From assembly GCA_043758755.1 (NCBI GenBank), contig JAYVMW010000016.1, positions 248,001 to 312,000 on the forward strand: a stretch of 64,000 bases of DNA. The letters are read 5' to 3'. Numbering within the stretch: the stretch's first letter is position 1; each line of letters begins with the position of its first letter. Origin of the DNA: Solimicrobium sp043758755. GTDB taxonomy: Bacteria; Pseudomonadota; Gammaproteobacteria; Burkholderiales; Burkholderiaceae_D. Shown in pieces: positions 8,060 through 17,224 of the stretch. A model generated the notes under the pieces. It did not search any database, was not told the origin of the DNA, and was given only the letters and a program-made list of their open reading frames with translations. Both the position numbers and the translations under genes were made by a program.

Positions 8060-8374
8060 CTATTTTTTGTCATTGCTGGGTGCTGCTGGTTTGGATTCGG
8101 TTGCGGCTGCCTGTTTTTTATCGTCGGCCGGTTGCGCGTATTGCACCTGCCGTTTGAACACATCCTTGTCGAGCGGCGCGAGTGCTTCATCGAGCACGCT
8201 TTCCAGTGGCCGGCCGGACAGGTCGCCCGGCATGGGCTTTTTCCACGGCACGATGTACAGCACCTTGGGCAGTTCGCGGTTGCCGATGATCTGCGATTTG
8301 TCGATGTCGGCATGGTCCTGGGCGAATACGGACGGTGCCAATATCAAAAATAAAATGATCGTAAGTATTCTCAT
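8060..8374 (-). CDS. Small exported protein of unknown function in the proton-channel cluster
   Basis: 104 residues. A signal peptide MRILTIILFLILAPSVFAQ is followed by about 85 residues. The core includes ELPKVLYIVPWKKPMPGDLS and PLESVLDEALAPLDKDVFKR. The last 30 residues are Ala/Lys/Pro-rich and probably disordered. I do not recognise a family beyond the impression that similar small exported proteins accompany AgmX/TPR clusters. It sits between the large TPR lipoprotein and the TolQ-like gene with gaps of 56 and 51 bases, so it is probably a periplasmic part of the same machine. Confidence 0.75.
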   Translation of the reverse strand: MRILTIILFLILAPSVFAQDHADIDKSQIIGNRELPKVLYIVPWKKPMPGDLSGRPLESVLDEALAPLDKDVFKRQVQYAQPADDKKQAAATESKPAAPSNDKK

Positions 8375-8430
8375 AATCTATCCATATTCGCAGGGTGCAA
8401 TGTTATTGCACCCTACGGATCGTCCTCGGG

Positions 8431-11400
8431 TTAATGCGCCGGCTTCCTGCTCGTGACTTCCCTGACCCACTTGCTGACTTCTGCATCCCCATCCGGATGC
8501 AAATTCAGAAACGCGTTGTACATTTCCAGCGCATGATCCAGATCACCCAGATACAGGTCATACAGTATGCCCAGATCCAGCATGGCCACGCTGTTTTTTG
8601 AATCTCTGGCGATGGCGTCCTGGTAGGAAGCCAGCGCCTTGTCAAACTGCCCGCTCTTGCGGAAATTGATGCCGGCACGAATCTGCTGGTCCGGCAGGGG
8701 AATCAGGCTTTCCCTCTCGGTTTTGCCGTAACGGGCCGGTTTGAGTTCAGCCAGCGCAGCAAAACTTGCCTGGACCCAGCTGTCGTAAATACCGGTGCTG
8801 CTGCGCTCGGCATTGACTTCATGGATTTCGATGGCCTTTTCTTCAAACGGGAATGCCTGTTCTTCAAGCAGCACATCATACTGCTCGCGCTCGGCCTTGC
8901 TGAGTTTGGCCGGCCGCTCCGAGGTCAGCAGCGCCTTGCCGAAATCGCGGTAGATGCTGGCAATTTTGAAGGTAGCTTCGGTGCTGATATCGGCCACGCC
9001 ATAACCGGTGGCCACGGCATAGGCCTTGAGGGTGTCTTCCATGCGGGTCTTTTTGAGCTTCAGATTTTTCTTGAGCGGTTCAACCAGCACCACTTTGCGG
9101 TACGACTCGGCGATTGGTTCGGCCAGCGCCAGGGCAGCGGTTGCGCCCAGAAAACGGGTCCGCTCGGTATGCTCTCCGGCGCCACTCTGTTCGGCGCTCT
9201 GGATTTCTTTCATCAATGCCAGTTCGCGCGCCGGATTGCCATCCTGTCTGGCTATTACGGCCAGGCGGTAACGCGCTTCCAGTGCCGGTGCCAGCTCGTG
9301 CTGATTCAGTGTCAGGTACCGTTCATAATCCTTGCGTGCGCCGTCTCGTGAATCAGCCGTATCACCCTTCTGATGCAATTCGGCTGCCTGCCACAACATG
9401 TCTGCGGCCTGTTTGCTGTCTTTGGCGGCTGCGGCCATGGTCTCGAGTCCGGTGGCTGCGAGCTGCCACTGGCCCTGTTCCAGATACACCGCTGCAAGTT
9501 TGTTGTCAACCTCGGCACCCAGCGGATTTTTCGGGAAACGGGTGCGGAAATCTTCCAGCAGTGCGGCTGCCTTGTCCCATTCTTTCAGTGCTATGAGCGC
9601 AGCAGCCGCGTCGAATTGGGCGGTAGCACGAATCGATGACTCGGGCGCGACGCTGCCGACCCGGGAAAAATCAGTGACCGCTTTTTGCAGGTCGCCGTCT
9701 GCGCGTGCCTGTTCACCCTGTTTGTAAATGGCGCCGGCCAGGCGTTCAACCAGATCTTTGCGGTTCGGGGCGTTGGCCAGGGTGAGCTTCAATACCTGTT
9801 CGAGCGCCTGCTCGGACGACTGGTACGAGCCGGCTTCGAAGGTGGTATAGGCCAGCACGGTCCAAGCGACACGACGCTGTTCATCGGGGGCCACTGGATG
9901 CATGTAAATGATTCGTTGTGCCACGTCCGCGGCCTGTTGGTACTCTTTCAGATTGATCAGCTTTTCCGCAGCATTGGCCATGACTGCCGGCGCACGCGGA
10001 TCGTTGCCAAACTGAGCGGCAAATTTCAGTTCGCTCACTACCGTGGCGCGCTGCAGTGCTTCCTTCTGGCTGTCTTCGGCCGAGTCCAGCTGTTTGGCGT
10101 AAGCCAGCAGCGCGGCATAGCCGGCGTCGGCGCTGCGTGGATTGAGCGGGAACTGATAAGCGGTGTTTTCATATTCGACGCTGGCTTCAGAATGACGGCC
10201 CGCTTCAAACAGCAGTTCGGCCAGCAGGAAATTGTTTTCCGCTGCATCCTTGTCGTTCGGGAACGAGGTCAGGTAAGTACGGTACCAGTGTATGGCTTCG
10301 GCATAGTCTGCACTGCTTTTGCTTTTCTGGGCGCTGGCATGATAGTAGCGCGCCAGTTCGGCCAGATGCAGCTTGACCAGATCCTGCACTTTATCCCAGC
10401 CAAACGGATTGGCAGTGCGGTATGCGCTGATGCTGCCGTAACGGACCACGAATTCTTTTTTGGCCTGCAGTGCCAGTGTGGCAAAGCCGTTCTGGGCATA
10501 GATTTCAATTACGCGCGCCTGCAGCACCGGCGCCTTGCCGTGCAGCGGATTCTGATACGCAAACATGGAAAACGTATCCGCCGCATCCTTGATGCGTTCC
10601 TGTTTCAGATACAGTTCCCCAAGTTGTTCATACACCCGGTACTCATATGCATGACGCACCGGCGTGATCATATAGGGCGGTATTGACTCGGCACCCTGGA
10701 GGTTTTCCAGCGACAGGCTGATGACCCGGAAGGTATCTTCCAGCAATTCAAGATCGGCGCGCACCAGACCGGGAATGGTGTCAAGACCACCCTCGCCCTG
10801 ACGGTCGGACAGTTTCACATCAAGCACACCAAAAAACGATTGCAGCGCGGCCTCGAGTTGCCCCTGTTTGAACTGCGACCAACCCTGCATATACATGGCG
10901 CGGTCATAATACTTACCGAACTGGCCATTCTGCAGCAAAGAGGCATACGACTTTTCGGCGTGCGGGTAATCGCCGGTGGCAAACAGCAGTTCACCGATGC
11001 GGAACTGGGATTCGTCGTAATAGGTGGTATGCGGATAGTTGCCTACAAGTTGGCGCAGTGTGATCAGCGCGGCGCTCAGATCGCCACTTTGCTCCTGGGC
11101 ACGCGCGAGCTGATACAAAATACGGTCATTGTCGGCACCCTGCGGATAGGTTTTCAGGTATTGCTGATAGCTGGCAATGGCGGCCGTAAAATCCGGGTCG
11201 CCCTGCGCATTGACGCCATCGGCACTGTCCATTTCAAGGTCACCAATACGGCGCATGGCTTCGGCACGCTGGGTGGCCCTGGGTGCGATGGCCAGAAAAT
11301 TTTTGTAGGCGGCAATCGCCTGATCGTTATTGCTGGTGACGTGATCTTCTTTGTCCACCACGACTTTGCGCTCGGCGAGCGATTTGATGGTCGGCTCATT

Positions 11401-11493
11401 GTCGGGTGTGCTGCTGCCGGATGGCTTGTGCGGGGTTGAACAGGCGCTGAGCACGGCGATACACAACACAGTCAGACTAAGGCTTGATCGCAT
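8431..11493 (-). CDS. Large TPR lipoprotein, GltE-like
   Basis: About 1020 residues. The start at 11493 has a perfect AGGAGG seven bases upstream. MRSSLSLTVLCIAVLSACST is a lipoprotein signal with a lipobox ending at Cys18. Nearly the whole mature protein is tetratricopeptide-type helix pairs, for example around AAIASYQQYLKTYPQGADND, LLFATGDYPHAEKSY, DYAEAIHWYRTYLTSFPNDK and the final FDKALASYQDAIARDSKNSV. It should be anchored in a membrane leaflet and act as a long periplasmic scaffold. In Myxococcus a TPR lipoprotein of this kind (GltE) works with AgmX/GltG. The start overlaps the stop of the preceding TPR gene by 17 bases. Confidence 0.88.
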   Translation of the reverse strand: MRSSLSLTVLCIAVLSACSTPHKPSGSSTPDNEPTIKSLAERKVVVDKEDHVTSNNDQAIAAYKNFLAIAPRATQRAEAMRRIGDLEMDSADGVNAQGDPDFTAAIASYQQYLKTYPQGADNDRILYQLARAQEQSGDLSAALITLRQLVGNYPHTTYYDESQFRIGELLFATGDYPHAEKSYASLLQNGQFGKYYDRAMYMQGWSQFKQGQLEAALQSFFGVLDVKLSDRQGEGGLDTIPGLVRADLELLEDTFRVISLSLENLQGAESIPPYMITPVRHAYEYRVYEQLGELYLKQERIKDAADTFSMFAYQNPLHGKAPVLQARVIEIYAQNGFATLALQAKKEFVVRYGSISAYRTANPFGWDKVQDLVKLHLAELARYYHASAQKSKSSADYAEAIHWYRTYLTSFPNDKDAAENNFLLAELLFEAGRHSEASVEYENTAYQFPLNPRSADAGYAALLAYAKQLDSAEDSQKEALQRATVVSELKFAAQFGNDPRAPAVMANAAEKLINLKEYQQAADVAQRIIYMHPVAPDEQRRVAWTVLAYTTFEAGSYQSSEQALEQVLKLTLANAPNRKDLVERLAGAIYKQGEQARADGDLQKAVTDFSRVGSVAPESSIRATAQFDAAAALIALKEWDKAAALLEDFRTRFPKNPLGAEVDNKLAAVYLEQGQWQLAATGLETMAAAAKDSKQAADMLWQAAELHQKGDTADSRDGARKDYERYLTLNQHELAPALEARYRLAVIARQDGNPARELALMKEIQSAEQSGAGEHTERTRFLGATAALALAEPIAESYRKVVLVEPLKKNLKLKKTRMEDTLKAYAVATGYGVADISTEATFKIASIYRDFGKALLTSERPAKLSKAEREQYDVLLEEQAFPFEEKAIEIHEVNAERSSTGIYDSWVQASFAALAELKPARYGKTERESLIPLPDQQIRAGINFRKSGQFDKALASYQDAIARDSKNSVAMLDLGILYDLYLGDLDHALEMYNAFLNLHPDGDAEVSKWVREVTSRKPAH

Positions 11494-13378
11494 GAAACGC
11501 CTCCTGTCTGAAATCGTCACTGCCGCGGTCGTACAATTGTGCCAGAGCAAAGCGCGCCTGGCCCGAATACTGGCTCAGCAAGGCTTTTTCATGGCTCAGT
11601 TCAGCCACGGCAATATCCTGCACTGCCTGTTGCTCGGCGTTGGTGAGTTGGGCGATGCGCGGCAAAGTGGTGTCGATGGTGTGCGCAATGGTTGCAATGC
11701 GCTGCGCCAGCTGATCAAAACGGACCGGCTCATCCTGCACGGCCTTTTGCAGCTCGGCTTCAAGCTGAGTGGCGCGTTCCAGCTGTGTGCCAATTTCCGT
11801 CATATTTTTTCTGACCTCCCAGCTGCGTTGCGGCAGTTCCTTGGCCAGTTGCCACAGCAGCGCACCGCGCGCCAGACGCAGGCGCCGTTGCGCTGCGCTG
11901 AATTCGGGGTCGCCCAGATGGTCCACTATTACTTTTCGTGCGCTGTCGCTGCGCTCCAGAAGATCCAGCTGTCTGGCGTCGGCAAACGCAATGCCGTCAC
12001 CGGCACTGTCTGCTTCTGCCAGCTTTTTTTGCAGGTCAGCTGCGCGCGATCCCAGCGCAGTCACACCGGAATTGCGGGTCTTTTCCAGCACCTGCGGCAG
12101 CCGGTCGGCAAAAGCCTTGCGCCGGTTCTCGAGCATGTTTTCAAACACACTCAGCTTGTCACGCCACTGTTCCAGATTGTTGGTCAGAAACAGCAGATCG
12201 CGGTAATTCTTGAACGCTTCCTGAAATTCGTGTTGTGCCAGCACATGCGCCAGATGCCCGGCATGCGGCATCGATGGCACGGCGCGGATCTGCCAGAACC
12301 AGCCCATGTCATGGCCCGGATTTTCCTCCAGCAGTGCCTGGATCATCTGGCCGTTTTTTACCGCAGCGATCGATTCATCCAGCCTGACGTCTTCCTGAGT
12401 GAACGAGCTGATTGCATCGTTGTACAAACGGGCCGACTGGCCCAGTGCACCCAGTTCTGCGTAGGCATACGGCACGGCGATTTTGGCTTCCAGTTCTGCG
12501 GTATCGTTATTATCACGCTGCGCCAGTTCCTGCCAGGGGATCAACGCCTGCATATAATCTTTGCCGGCTACCGAAGCCCAGCCCATGCCGAGCAGCGCCT
12601 TGCTGGATTCCTTGCTGTTCAAACGAATGCGCTCAAAATAAATGCCGGCCGGATTTGTCAGCGGTTGATTTTCAGCCAGTGTGGCAAAGCCCAGAGCCAG
12701 ATTGGCCCGGTCACGCAGGGCACGATGTTCCTCATCCGCCTGCGGTGCCTGGCCGAGCTGGTTGAGCAGCGCAATGCCACGCTGCTTATTGCCGGACTTG
12801 ATCAGTGCGATGCCAAGGTTGTAGGTGACGTAATCAGACGGCATTTTCTGCTGCGCTTCGAGCACCGTAACAGCGCCGGCGTAATCGGCGCGTGCCATCA
12901 ACAGGTTGGCCTGCAGCAGCGCGCGTTCTTCCTGTAACTCGTTGGGCAGCGCCGTGCCGATATGCTTAAGGGCCTGTTCAGCCTGGTCTGCATAGCCGCG
13001 CTGGTAACGGATCTTGGCCAGATAAAACCAGGCCCGGTCGCGGGTGGCCGGTGCGGTGCCGCTATCGATGAGATGCTCAAATACTTCCCCGGCTTCGCGG
13101 TGCAATCCGTACGACAGCAGGATACCGCCGCGCAGCACTTCGGCTTCATCGGCGTGATGGGATACTCTGCCAATATGTTGCGAGGCCATCAGTTCGGTCA
13201 GAGCGGTGAAATCGTGATCCTGATAAAACTCGAACAGGGTGTTGCCGTAGTACGGATCTTTGATTTCATGTGAATAGTCGAGCGCTATTTCCGGCGCTGC
13301 CGCACACCGCGCAGCGCACAGCACGAGGCCTGCCGCTGCACACAGCGCTCTGACCGGGAAAGAGACTGACAGCGCCAT
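11477..13378 (-). CDS. Exported TPR and coiled-coil protein
   Basis: 633 residues with an N-terminal signal peptide ending near AARCAAAPE. Residues about 50-330 are TPR-like helix pairs (AEVLRGGILLSYGLHREAGE, YQRGYADQAEQALKHIG, YVTYNLGIALIKSGNKQRG). The C-terminal third (about 430-610) is a long charged helical region with few prolines (RATQLEAELQKAVQDE, RIATIAHTIDTTLPRIAQL), probably coiled coil. It ends with SQYSGQARFALAQLYDRG, a last TPR-like unit. It lies two bases after the upstream gene and overlaps the TPR lipoprotein gene. Its role is probably periplasmic scaffold with the TPR lipoprotein. No enzymatic motif is seen. Confidence 0.85.
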   Translation of the reverse strand: MALSVSFPVRALCAAAGLVLCAARCAAAPEIALDYSHEIKDPYYGNTLFEFYQDHDFTALTELMASQHIGRVSHHADEAEVLRGGILLSYGLHREAGEVFEHLIDSGTAPATRDRAWFYLAKIRYQRGYADQAEQALKHIGTALPNELQEERALLQANLLMARADYAGAVTVLEAQQKMPSDYVTYNLGIALIKSGNKQRGIALLNQLGQAPQADEEHRALRDRANLALGFATLAENQPLTNPAGIYFERIRLNSKESSKALLGMGWASVAGKDYMQALIPWQELAQRDNNDTAELEAKIAVPYAYAELGALGQSARLYNDAISSFTQEDVRLDESIAAVKNGQMIQALLEENPGHDMGWFWQIRAVPSMPHAGHLAHVLAQHEFQEAFKNYRDLLFLTNNLEQWRDKLSVFENMLENRRKAFADRLPQVLEKTRNSGVTALGSRAADLQKKLAEADSAGDGIAFADARQLDLLERSDSARKVIVDHLGDPEFSAAQRRLRLARGALLWQLAKELPQRSWEVRKNMTEIGTQLERATQLEAELQKAVQDEPVRFDQLAQRIATIAHTIDTTLPRIAQLTNAEQQAVQDIAVAELSHEKALLSQYSGQARFALAQLYDRGSDDFRQEAFHAIKP

Positions 13379-13380
13379 CG

Positions 13381-13941
13381 TTATTCCCAGATCCGGATAT
13401 CAAACTCGGGCTGGAGTTTGGCCATCGAATCCTGAATGCGCAGTTCCACATATTTGGCCTGAGTTTCTTTGGTGAACTTGACAGTGGCAGCGCGTTTGTA
13501 ATCGCGCGTGTGCGGCCCGCCACCGGTAAAGGTCGCCACCAGTTCATGTTCTCCGGCGCGCAGATTGCCCAGATACAGACGCTGCACACCACCGCGATGC
13601 AGTGCCGTGACTTCCAGCGGAGTGTAAAGATAATTGGCGACCAGTTTGTCGTCGAGTTTGACCTGCACCGAATCCAGATCAAACATCTTGCCGACATCCA
13701 TCGACACAAACAGCACCACCTGAGTATTGGCCGGAAACAGCAATTCTTCTTCCAGCACCAGCAGGTCGCGGTTCAGTTTGATGACGTCGCTTTTCAGATC
13801 CTGCACACTGCCATCCAGTGTCTGGGACGTCTGGGGGGGTGTTTCTGCCGGCTCCTGGGCGAAACATGAATAGCTCATCATCGCCGACATCGCAAAAACA
13901 GTGGCCAGAATTCGTATCAATGTTTTCATCATTGTTCTCAT
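13381..13941 (-). CDS. Exported protein of unknown function, beta-rich
   Basis: 186 residues. The signal peptide ends near YSCFAQEP. The first 40 mature residues are Thr/Gln/Glu-rich, leading to a short coil (VQDLKSDVIKLNRDLLVLEE). The remainder looks like a beta-sandwich: QVVLFVSMDVGKMFDLDSVQ, RLYLGNLRAGEHELVATFTG and KYVELRIQDSMAKLQPEFDI. The LRAGEHELVATF strand recalls the PEGA-type fold, but this is only a resemblance. The ATG overlaps the stop of the DUF3570 gene (TAATG), and two further ATGs follow within 15 bases. It belongs to the cluster by position and is likely a periplasmic part. Confidence 0.75.
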   Translation of the reverse strand: MRTMMKTLIRILATVFAMSAMMSYSCFAQEPAETPPQTSQTLDGSVQDLKSDVIKLNRDLLVLEEELLFPANTQVVLFVSMDVGKMFDLDSVQVKLDDKLVANYLYTPLEVTALHRGGVQRLYLGNLRAGEHELVATFTGGGPHTRDYKRAATVKFTKETQAKYVELRIQDSMAKLQPEFDIRIWE

Positions 13942-15056
13942 TAAAAAGTGGCTGAAACATACAACTGAACCAAATTGGATTTAAACGAATACAACTGCCC
14001 GGTGCGAATGTCAGTGAAGTCGCTGTAATTGTATTGCGTCAGTTCGTAGGTACCATTGAGTTTGACGGTGTAGTCGGCATTTTTCTTGAGCGTGTAAGTG
14101 ACTCTGGCACCCAGGCCGATATCGTCAAAGCTGCTCAGCTGACGGTTGCGCGATATATACAGCGTGTCGGTCGGCGCATTGTCGCTGTAGAACAGCGCCT
14201 TGCTTTGCCGGTAGTACCGCAGCGAGGCGTCAGCCAGCCAGTCTTCGGTGAAGTAGCGGCTGTAGCCGGCTTCCAGATTGTTTGCCCTGATCGCCCAGTT
14301 ATCCCAGAAGTGCCGCACTTCCATGTGCACGGCATCGCGATGGGTGAGCTGGCCGACCAGACGCATGTCAATGGCGCGCGAAGAACGGGTACGCGGATCG
14401 CTTTCCGGCACGGCCGCGCCGAACACGCGCGCCACCCGGTAGGGCGAACTCAGAAAACCTTCATCGGCAACGGCTTCGCCATTGATGCTAATGAGCCAGT
14501 GCGGCGTGAGTATTTGCGCCACGCCCAGTCGGTACATCCAGTGCGAGGCATGATCCCGGAACGCAGGGTCATTGTGTTTGAACACCTGATCTTCGCCGCG
14601 CGTAAAGCCGAGGTTGACGGTAGTCATGCCGCCGAACACCTCCTGGGCAATGTCCATGCTGTTACTTTTGGCGATGTAATCCGGCTCGGTGCTGTTGGTG
14701 GTCGCCACGGTGATGTGCGAGTCACGGTACACATAATCCAGGCCGAGATTGTATTCATGCCGTGTTTCTCGAAACGGACTGGCGGTGGTGACCACGTCGA
14801 TCGAAGCATTGGAAACCGCATCAATGTAATAACCGGCTGACAGCGAAAAACTGTCGGCAACTTTTTTGCGCACCAGCAAAGCCGGTCCGTCCGCTGTGAC
14901 ACCTCCGCCGCTGTAATAATGAAACATGGCTTCGGCGGTGTCTTCGGGCAGATCGACGGCGCGCGCATGATGCAGTCCGAACACGCCGCCGAGCAGCGTA
15001 GCCAGCTTCAGCAACAGATTCCAGCGTTTGCTGTTTGACAGATCAGTTGCAGCCAC
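13941..15056 (-). CDS. DUF3570 outer-membrane beta-barrel protein
   Basis: About 371 residues. The N terminus carries a signal segment (LLLKLATLLGGVFGLHHARA). The body is a series of alternating strands such as FHYYSGGGVTADGPALLVRK, LSAGYYIDAVSNASIDVVTT and ISINGEAVADEGFLSSPYRV, and it ends VQLYVSATF with the terminal Phe of outer-membrane barrels. This matches my memory of DUF3570 proteins, which in many bacteria neighbour DUF4266, a thioredoxin and ApbE, as here. The start is probably a GTG at 15056, five bases after GGAGG; another in-frame GTG at 15062 is too close to that site. The ribosome site lies inside the DUF4266 gene. Confidence 0.87.
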   Translation of the reverse strand: MAATDLSNSKRWNLLLKLATLLGGVFGLHHARAVDLPEDTAEAMFHYYSGGGVTADGPALLVRKKVADSFSLSAGYYIDAVSNASIDVVTTASPFRETRHEYNLGLDYVYRDSHITVATTNSTEPDYIAKSNSMDIAQEVFGGMTTVNLGFTRGEDQVFKHNDPAFRDHASHWMYRLGVAQILTPHWLISINGEAVADEGFLSSPYRVARVFGAAVPESDPRTRSSRAIDMRLVGQLTHRDAVHMEVRHFWDNWAIRANNLEAGYSRYFTEDWLADASLRYYRQSKALFYSDNAPTDTLYISRNRQLSSFDDIGLGARVTYTLKKNADYTVKLNGTYELTQYNYSDFTDIRTGQLYSFKSNLVQLYVSATF

Positions 15057-15279
15057 AGCCACCTCCTTCTACGCCGGTGGCGCCACGCGCCCCTTCACGC
15101 ACTACGTGCACATGCTCAATGTGTTTGGCAGACAGCGGGTCGGCAGACAATTTCATGATCGGATCGGCCAGCGCTTCACGTTCATACGGTTTCACCCATG
15201 GCGTGGGCAATTGCAGTTGCGTGCAACCAGCCAGCTGCACGGCGCACAACAGAATCAACCACCGCGTGGCCCGCATCAT
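15043..15279 (-). CDS. DUF4266 small lipoprotein with Gly/Cys C terminus
   Basis: 78 residues. MMRATRWLILLCAVQLAGCT is a lipoprotein signal with a lipobox ending LAGC. The mature part has VKPYEREALADPIMKLSADP, then a HIEHVHVVREGARG stretch, and ends VEGGGCGCN. As I recall, the ending with two cysteines in a glycine run is a hallmark of DUF4266. It suggests metal binding, a disulfide or a modified tail, but no function is established to my knowledge. It overlaps the thioredoxin stop by four bases and its own 3' end overlaps the DUF3570 start. The codons for the Gly-rich tail also supply the GGAGG ribosome site of DUF3570. Confidence 0.87.
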   Translation of the reverse strand: MMRATRWLILLCAVQLAGCTQLQLPTPWVKPYEREALADPIMKLSADPLSAKHIEHVHVVREGARGATGVEGGGCGCN

Positions 15280-15773
15280 TTGAGCAACTCCCTGATCTGT
15301 TTGTCGTACTCGGCTTCCACGCCCGACAGGTAACCCCGGTGCAGATAACGCACCTTGCCGTCACGGTCGACGATCACTGTCGAGGGCATGGTGGACAGAT
15401 CGTACAAGGTACTGATCGCTTTTTCGGTATCGAGCAGCACCGGAAATTTCAGGCCGAGCCGGGTTGCCACCTCGCTGGCGTGTTTCACATCTTCGTCCAC
15501 ATTCACGCCGAGCAGCACAAAGCCGGCGGCGTGATATTTTTCATACAGCGCATTGAGTTTGGGCATTTCCTGCTGACACGGTCCGCACCAGGTGGCCCAG
15601 AAATTGATCAGCACCACCTTGCCGCGCAGTTCCTGCAAGCGCACATTCGGGCCGCTCAACGTGCGCAGGGTAAAGTCAGGCGCGGCGGACAGCGTGGCCA
15701 CGGCGCCGGCCGGCGCTGCGAGCATTGCACCGAGTGCCATCGACAGAACAGTCAGGACAGTCTTGATTCTCAT
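15276..15773 (-). CDS. TlpA/ResA-like periplasmic thioredoxin
   Basis: 165 residues. The signal peptide ends near APAGAVATL. Then the AhpC/TSA-redoxin fold follows: PDFTLRTLSGPNVRLQELRG, VVLINFWATWCGPCQQEMPK with the W-C-G-P-C active site, VLLGVNVDED, and the cis-Pro loop STMPSTVIVDRDGKVRY. Proteins of this type reduce disulfides or keep Cys pairs open, for example before haem attachment to apocytochromes. In this cluster plausible clients are the DUF4266 Cys pair and the haem lipoproteins. AGGAAG precedes the ATG. It lies nine bases after the barrel gene and overlaps DUF4266 by four bases. Confidence 0.92.
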   Translation of the reverse strand: MRIKTVLTVLSMALGAMLAAPAGAVATLSAAPDFTLRTLSGPNVRLQELRGKVVLINFWATWCGPCQQEMPKLNALYEKYHAAGFVLLGVNVDEDVKHASEVATRLGLKFPVLLDTEKAISTLYDLSTMPSTVIVDRDGKVRYLHRGYLSGVEAEYDKQIRELLK

Positions 15774-15782
15774 TGCGGCTTC

Positions 15783-16430
15783 CTAAAATGACGCGGTAAC
15801 GCCGGCAGTAAATTCGAGATTCTGGGTCCGTTCACGCTGGCCCAGCAGATCCATGGAAAAAATATGATCGCGCGCGTCCAGCTGCACCGACCAGGTATCG
15901 GAAAAAAACAGCCGTATGCCGGAACCGAAATTGAAGGTGGCGTGTTTCTGGCTGTCCAGCGTAGTGTTGCCGATCCCGGTAATCAGGTACAGCGTAAACG
16001 GAAAGGCGTAGCGGGTACCGGCAAAGGCTTCACCGGGCAGAATGTTGTAGCCGGCCGAAAGATTGTAGTAACTCATTCTCTCGGATTCTTTGGGGAAGAT
16101 GCCGCCCGGCAGAATCAGCCGGTAGTTTTTGTCGCTGACTTTGGTGGTGCCGACGACGCTCTGCACAAAAAAATCTTCGGTGATGTCATAACCAAGCCGC
16201 GCGCCTTCAACCGCTGCGGCACCGAAGTTCTGGGTTGAATACAGACCTGCCAGTGCGCCGATCTGAAAATCGCTGGAGGGGAAATGCGGCACCTGTACGT
16301 CACGCCGCGTGACATCCGGCACCACAATCTGGGTCTGGCTCTGGTCGGCGTTCACATCGGCGGCCAGGGCCAGGGATGAGGTCAATGCTGACAGGGACAA
16401 AACCAGGAGGCCCAAAGTGGTGATTTTCAT
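15783..16430 (-). CDS. Outer-membrane beta-barrel protein (OMP_myx_plus type)
   Basis: 215 residues with a clear signal peptide ending SSLALAADV. Strand-rich repeats follow: DFQIGALAGLYSTQNFGAAA, ARLGYDITEDFFVQSVVGTT, YYNLSAGYNILPGE and FTLYLITGIGNTTL, ending FTAGVTASF with the outer-membrane terminal Phe. The pattern fits the outer-membrane barrel family first defined around myxobacterial envelope complexes (TIGR04565 as I recall it). A role as the barrel contacted by the AgmX or TPR proteins is inference. AAGGA lies before the ATG, and the gene begins eight bases after the SH3 protein. One of three likely barrels in this cluster. Confidence 0.8.
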   Translation of the reverse strand: MKITTLGLLVLSLSALTSSLALAADVNADQSQTQIVVPDVTRRDVQVPHFPSSDFQIGALAGLYSTQNFGAAAVEGARLGYDITEDFFVQSVVGTTKVSDKNYRLILPGGIFPKESERMSYYNLSAGYNILPGEAFAGTRYAFPFTLYLITGIGNTTLDSQKHATFNFGSGIRLFFSDTWSVQLDARDHIFSMDLLGQRERTQNLEFTAGVTASF

Positions 16431-16438
16431 CGTAGTCC

Positions 16439-17224
16439 TTAAAAGAAAAAGGAAATGCCGGCAGTAGCAGCGCGGTATTCAAGCGTATGCTGGTCCGACA
16501 CGAAGGCGGTATAAATGGAATAATCGGCGCGCAACATGAAACGGTCGGTCAGATAATAGCGCACCCCGACGATGGCATTGGCCAGTTGCGCCTTGGTGGT
16601 CTGCGCACCGACCAGCGACTGGTTGGGCAGGTTGTTGAATTTACCCATGCCGAGGCCGAAAAACGGCGAAATGCGCTGATCCGACCAGGGTTCGGAAATG
16701 ACGTTGAGGTGCCACAGGGTGGTGCCGGAAAACACCCCCTGCACCTGAGCCACAGTGGCTTCCAGACTGAACGTTTCAAACATGCGGTAGCTGGTCCAGA
16801 TTTTGAGTATCGGCTCGCTTTTGAATTCGCCCCAGGCTGCACCGAGCTGCACGGTGCGGTGCAGATAATCGTCGAGCATCAGATCACGGAACGGCTTTTG
16901 CACGCCGGCCGCGGTCAGCGTGGACTCGAGCTGAGTGCGCAGAACCCAGCCTTCGATGCCGTGGTCATTCACTACTTTGTACCAGTCGGTATGACGCAGG
17001 GTGATCCAGACCGCCTGACCACGCTCGACCACAAAAAACACCGGATAACCGCGGCCGGGTCCGGTGTGCAGTTCCAGATAGGGGTCGGTCACCTGCAGGC
17101 GTGCGGCCGGGTCCGGTGCCACTGGCGGCTCTGCGGCCAGTGCGCCGTGCGCTGTGGCAAACACTGCCAGCAGCAGTGTGAGATGGCGCAGCATTCTGGT
17201 CAGTGTCGTTATTGTGTGTTGCAT
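16439..17224 (-). CDS. Exported SH3-domain plus outer-membrane beta-barrel protein
   Basis: 261 residues. The signal peptide ends near AHGALAAEP. Residues about 40-95 form a bacterial SH3 domain: PYLELHTGPGRGYPVFFVVE and HTDWYKVVNDHGIEGWVLRT. The last 150 residues are barrel strands (GAAWGEFKSEPILKIWTSYR, RISPFFGLGMGKFN, ANAIVGVRYYLTDRF) ending AATAGISFFF. Bacterial SH3 domains often bind cell-wall peptides, so the protein could tie an outer-membrane barrel to peptidoglycan. The first ATG overlaps the stop of the haem lipoprotein gene by 16 bases; a second ATG at 17194 is possible. It is directly followed by the OMP_myx_plus-type gene. Confidence 0.82.
   Translation of the reverse strand: MQHTITTLTRMLRHLTLLLAVFATAHGALAAEPPVAPDPAARLQVTDPYLELHTGPGRGYPVFFVVERGQAVWITLRHTDWYKVVNDHGIEGWVLRTQLESTLTAAGVQKPFRDLMLDDYLHRTVQLGAAWGEFKSEPILKIWTSYRMFETFSLEATVAQVQGVFSGTTLWHLNVISEPWSDQRISPFFGLGMGKFNNLPNQSLVGAQTTKAQLANAIVGVRYYLTDRFMLRADYSIYTAFVSDQHTLEYRAATAGISFFF

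Noticed and set aside
9685..10686. 333-codon plus-strand open frame
   Set aside because: It is antisense to the large TPR lipoprotein and has no family features.
11351..12937. 528-codon plus-strand open frame opposite the TPR proteins
   Set aside because: It is a shadow of codon bias in two real minus-strand TPR genes; Gln/Arg/His-rich composition fits a shadow.
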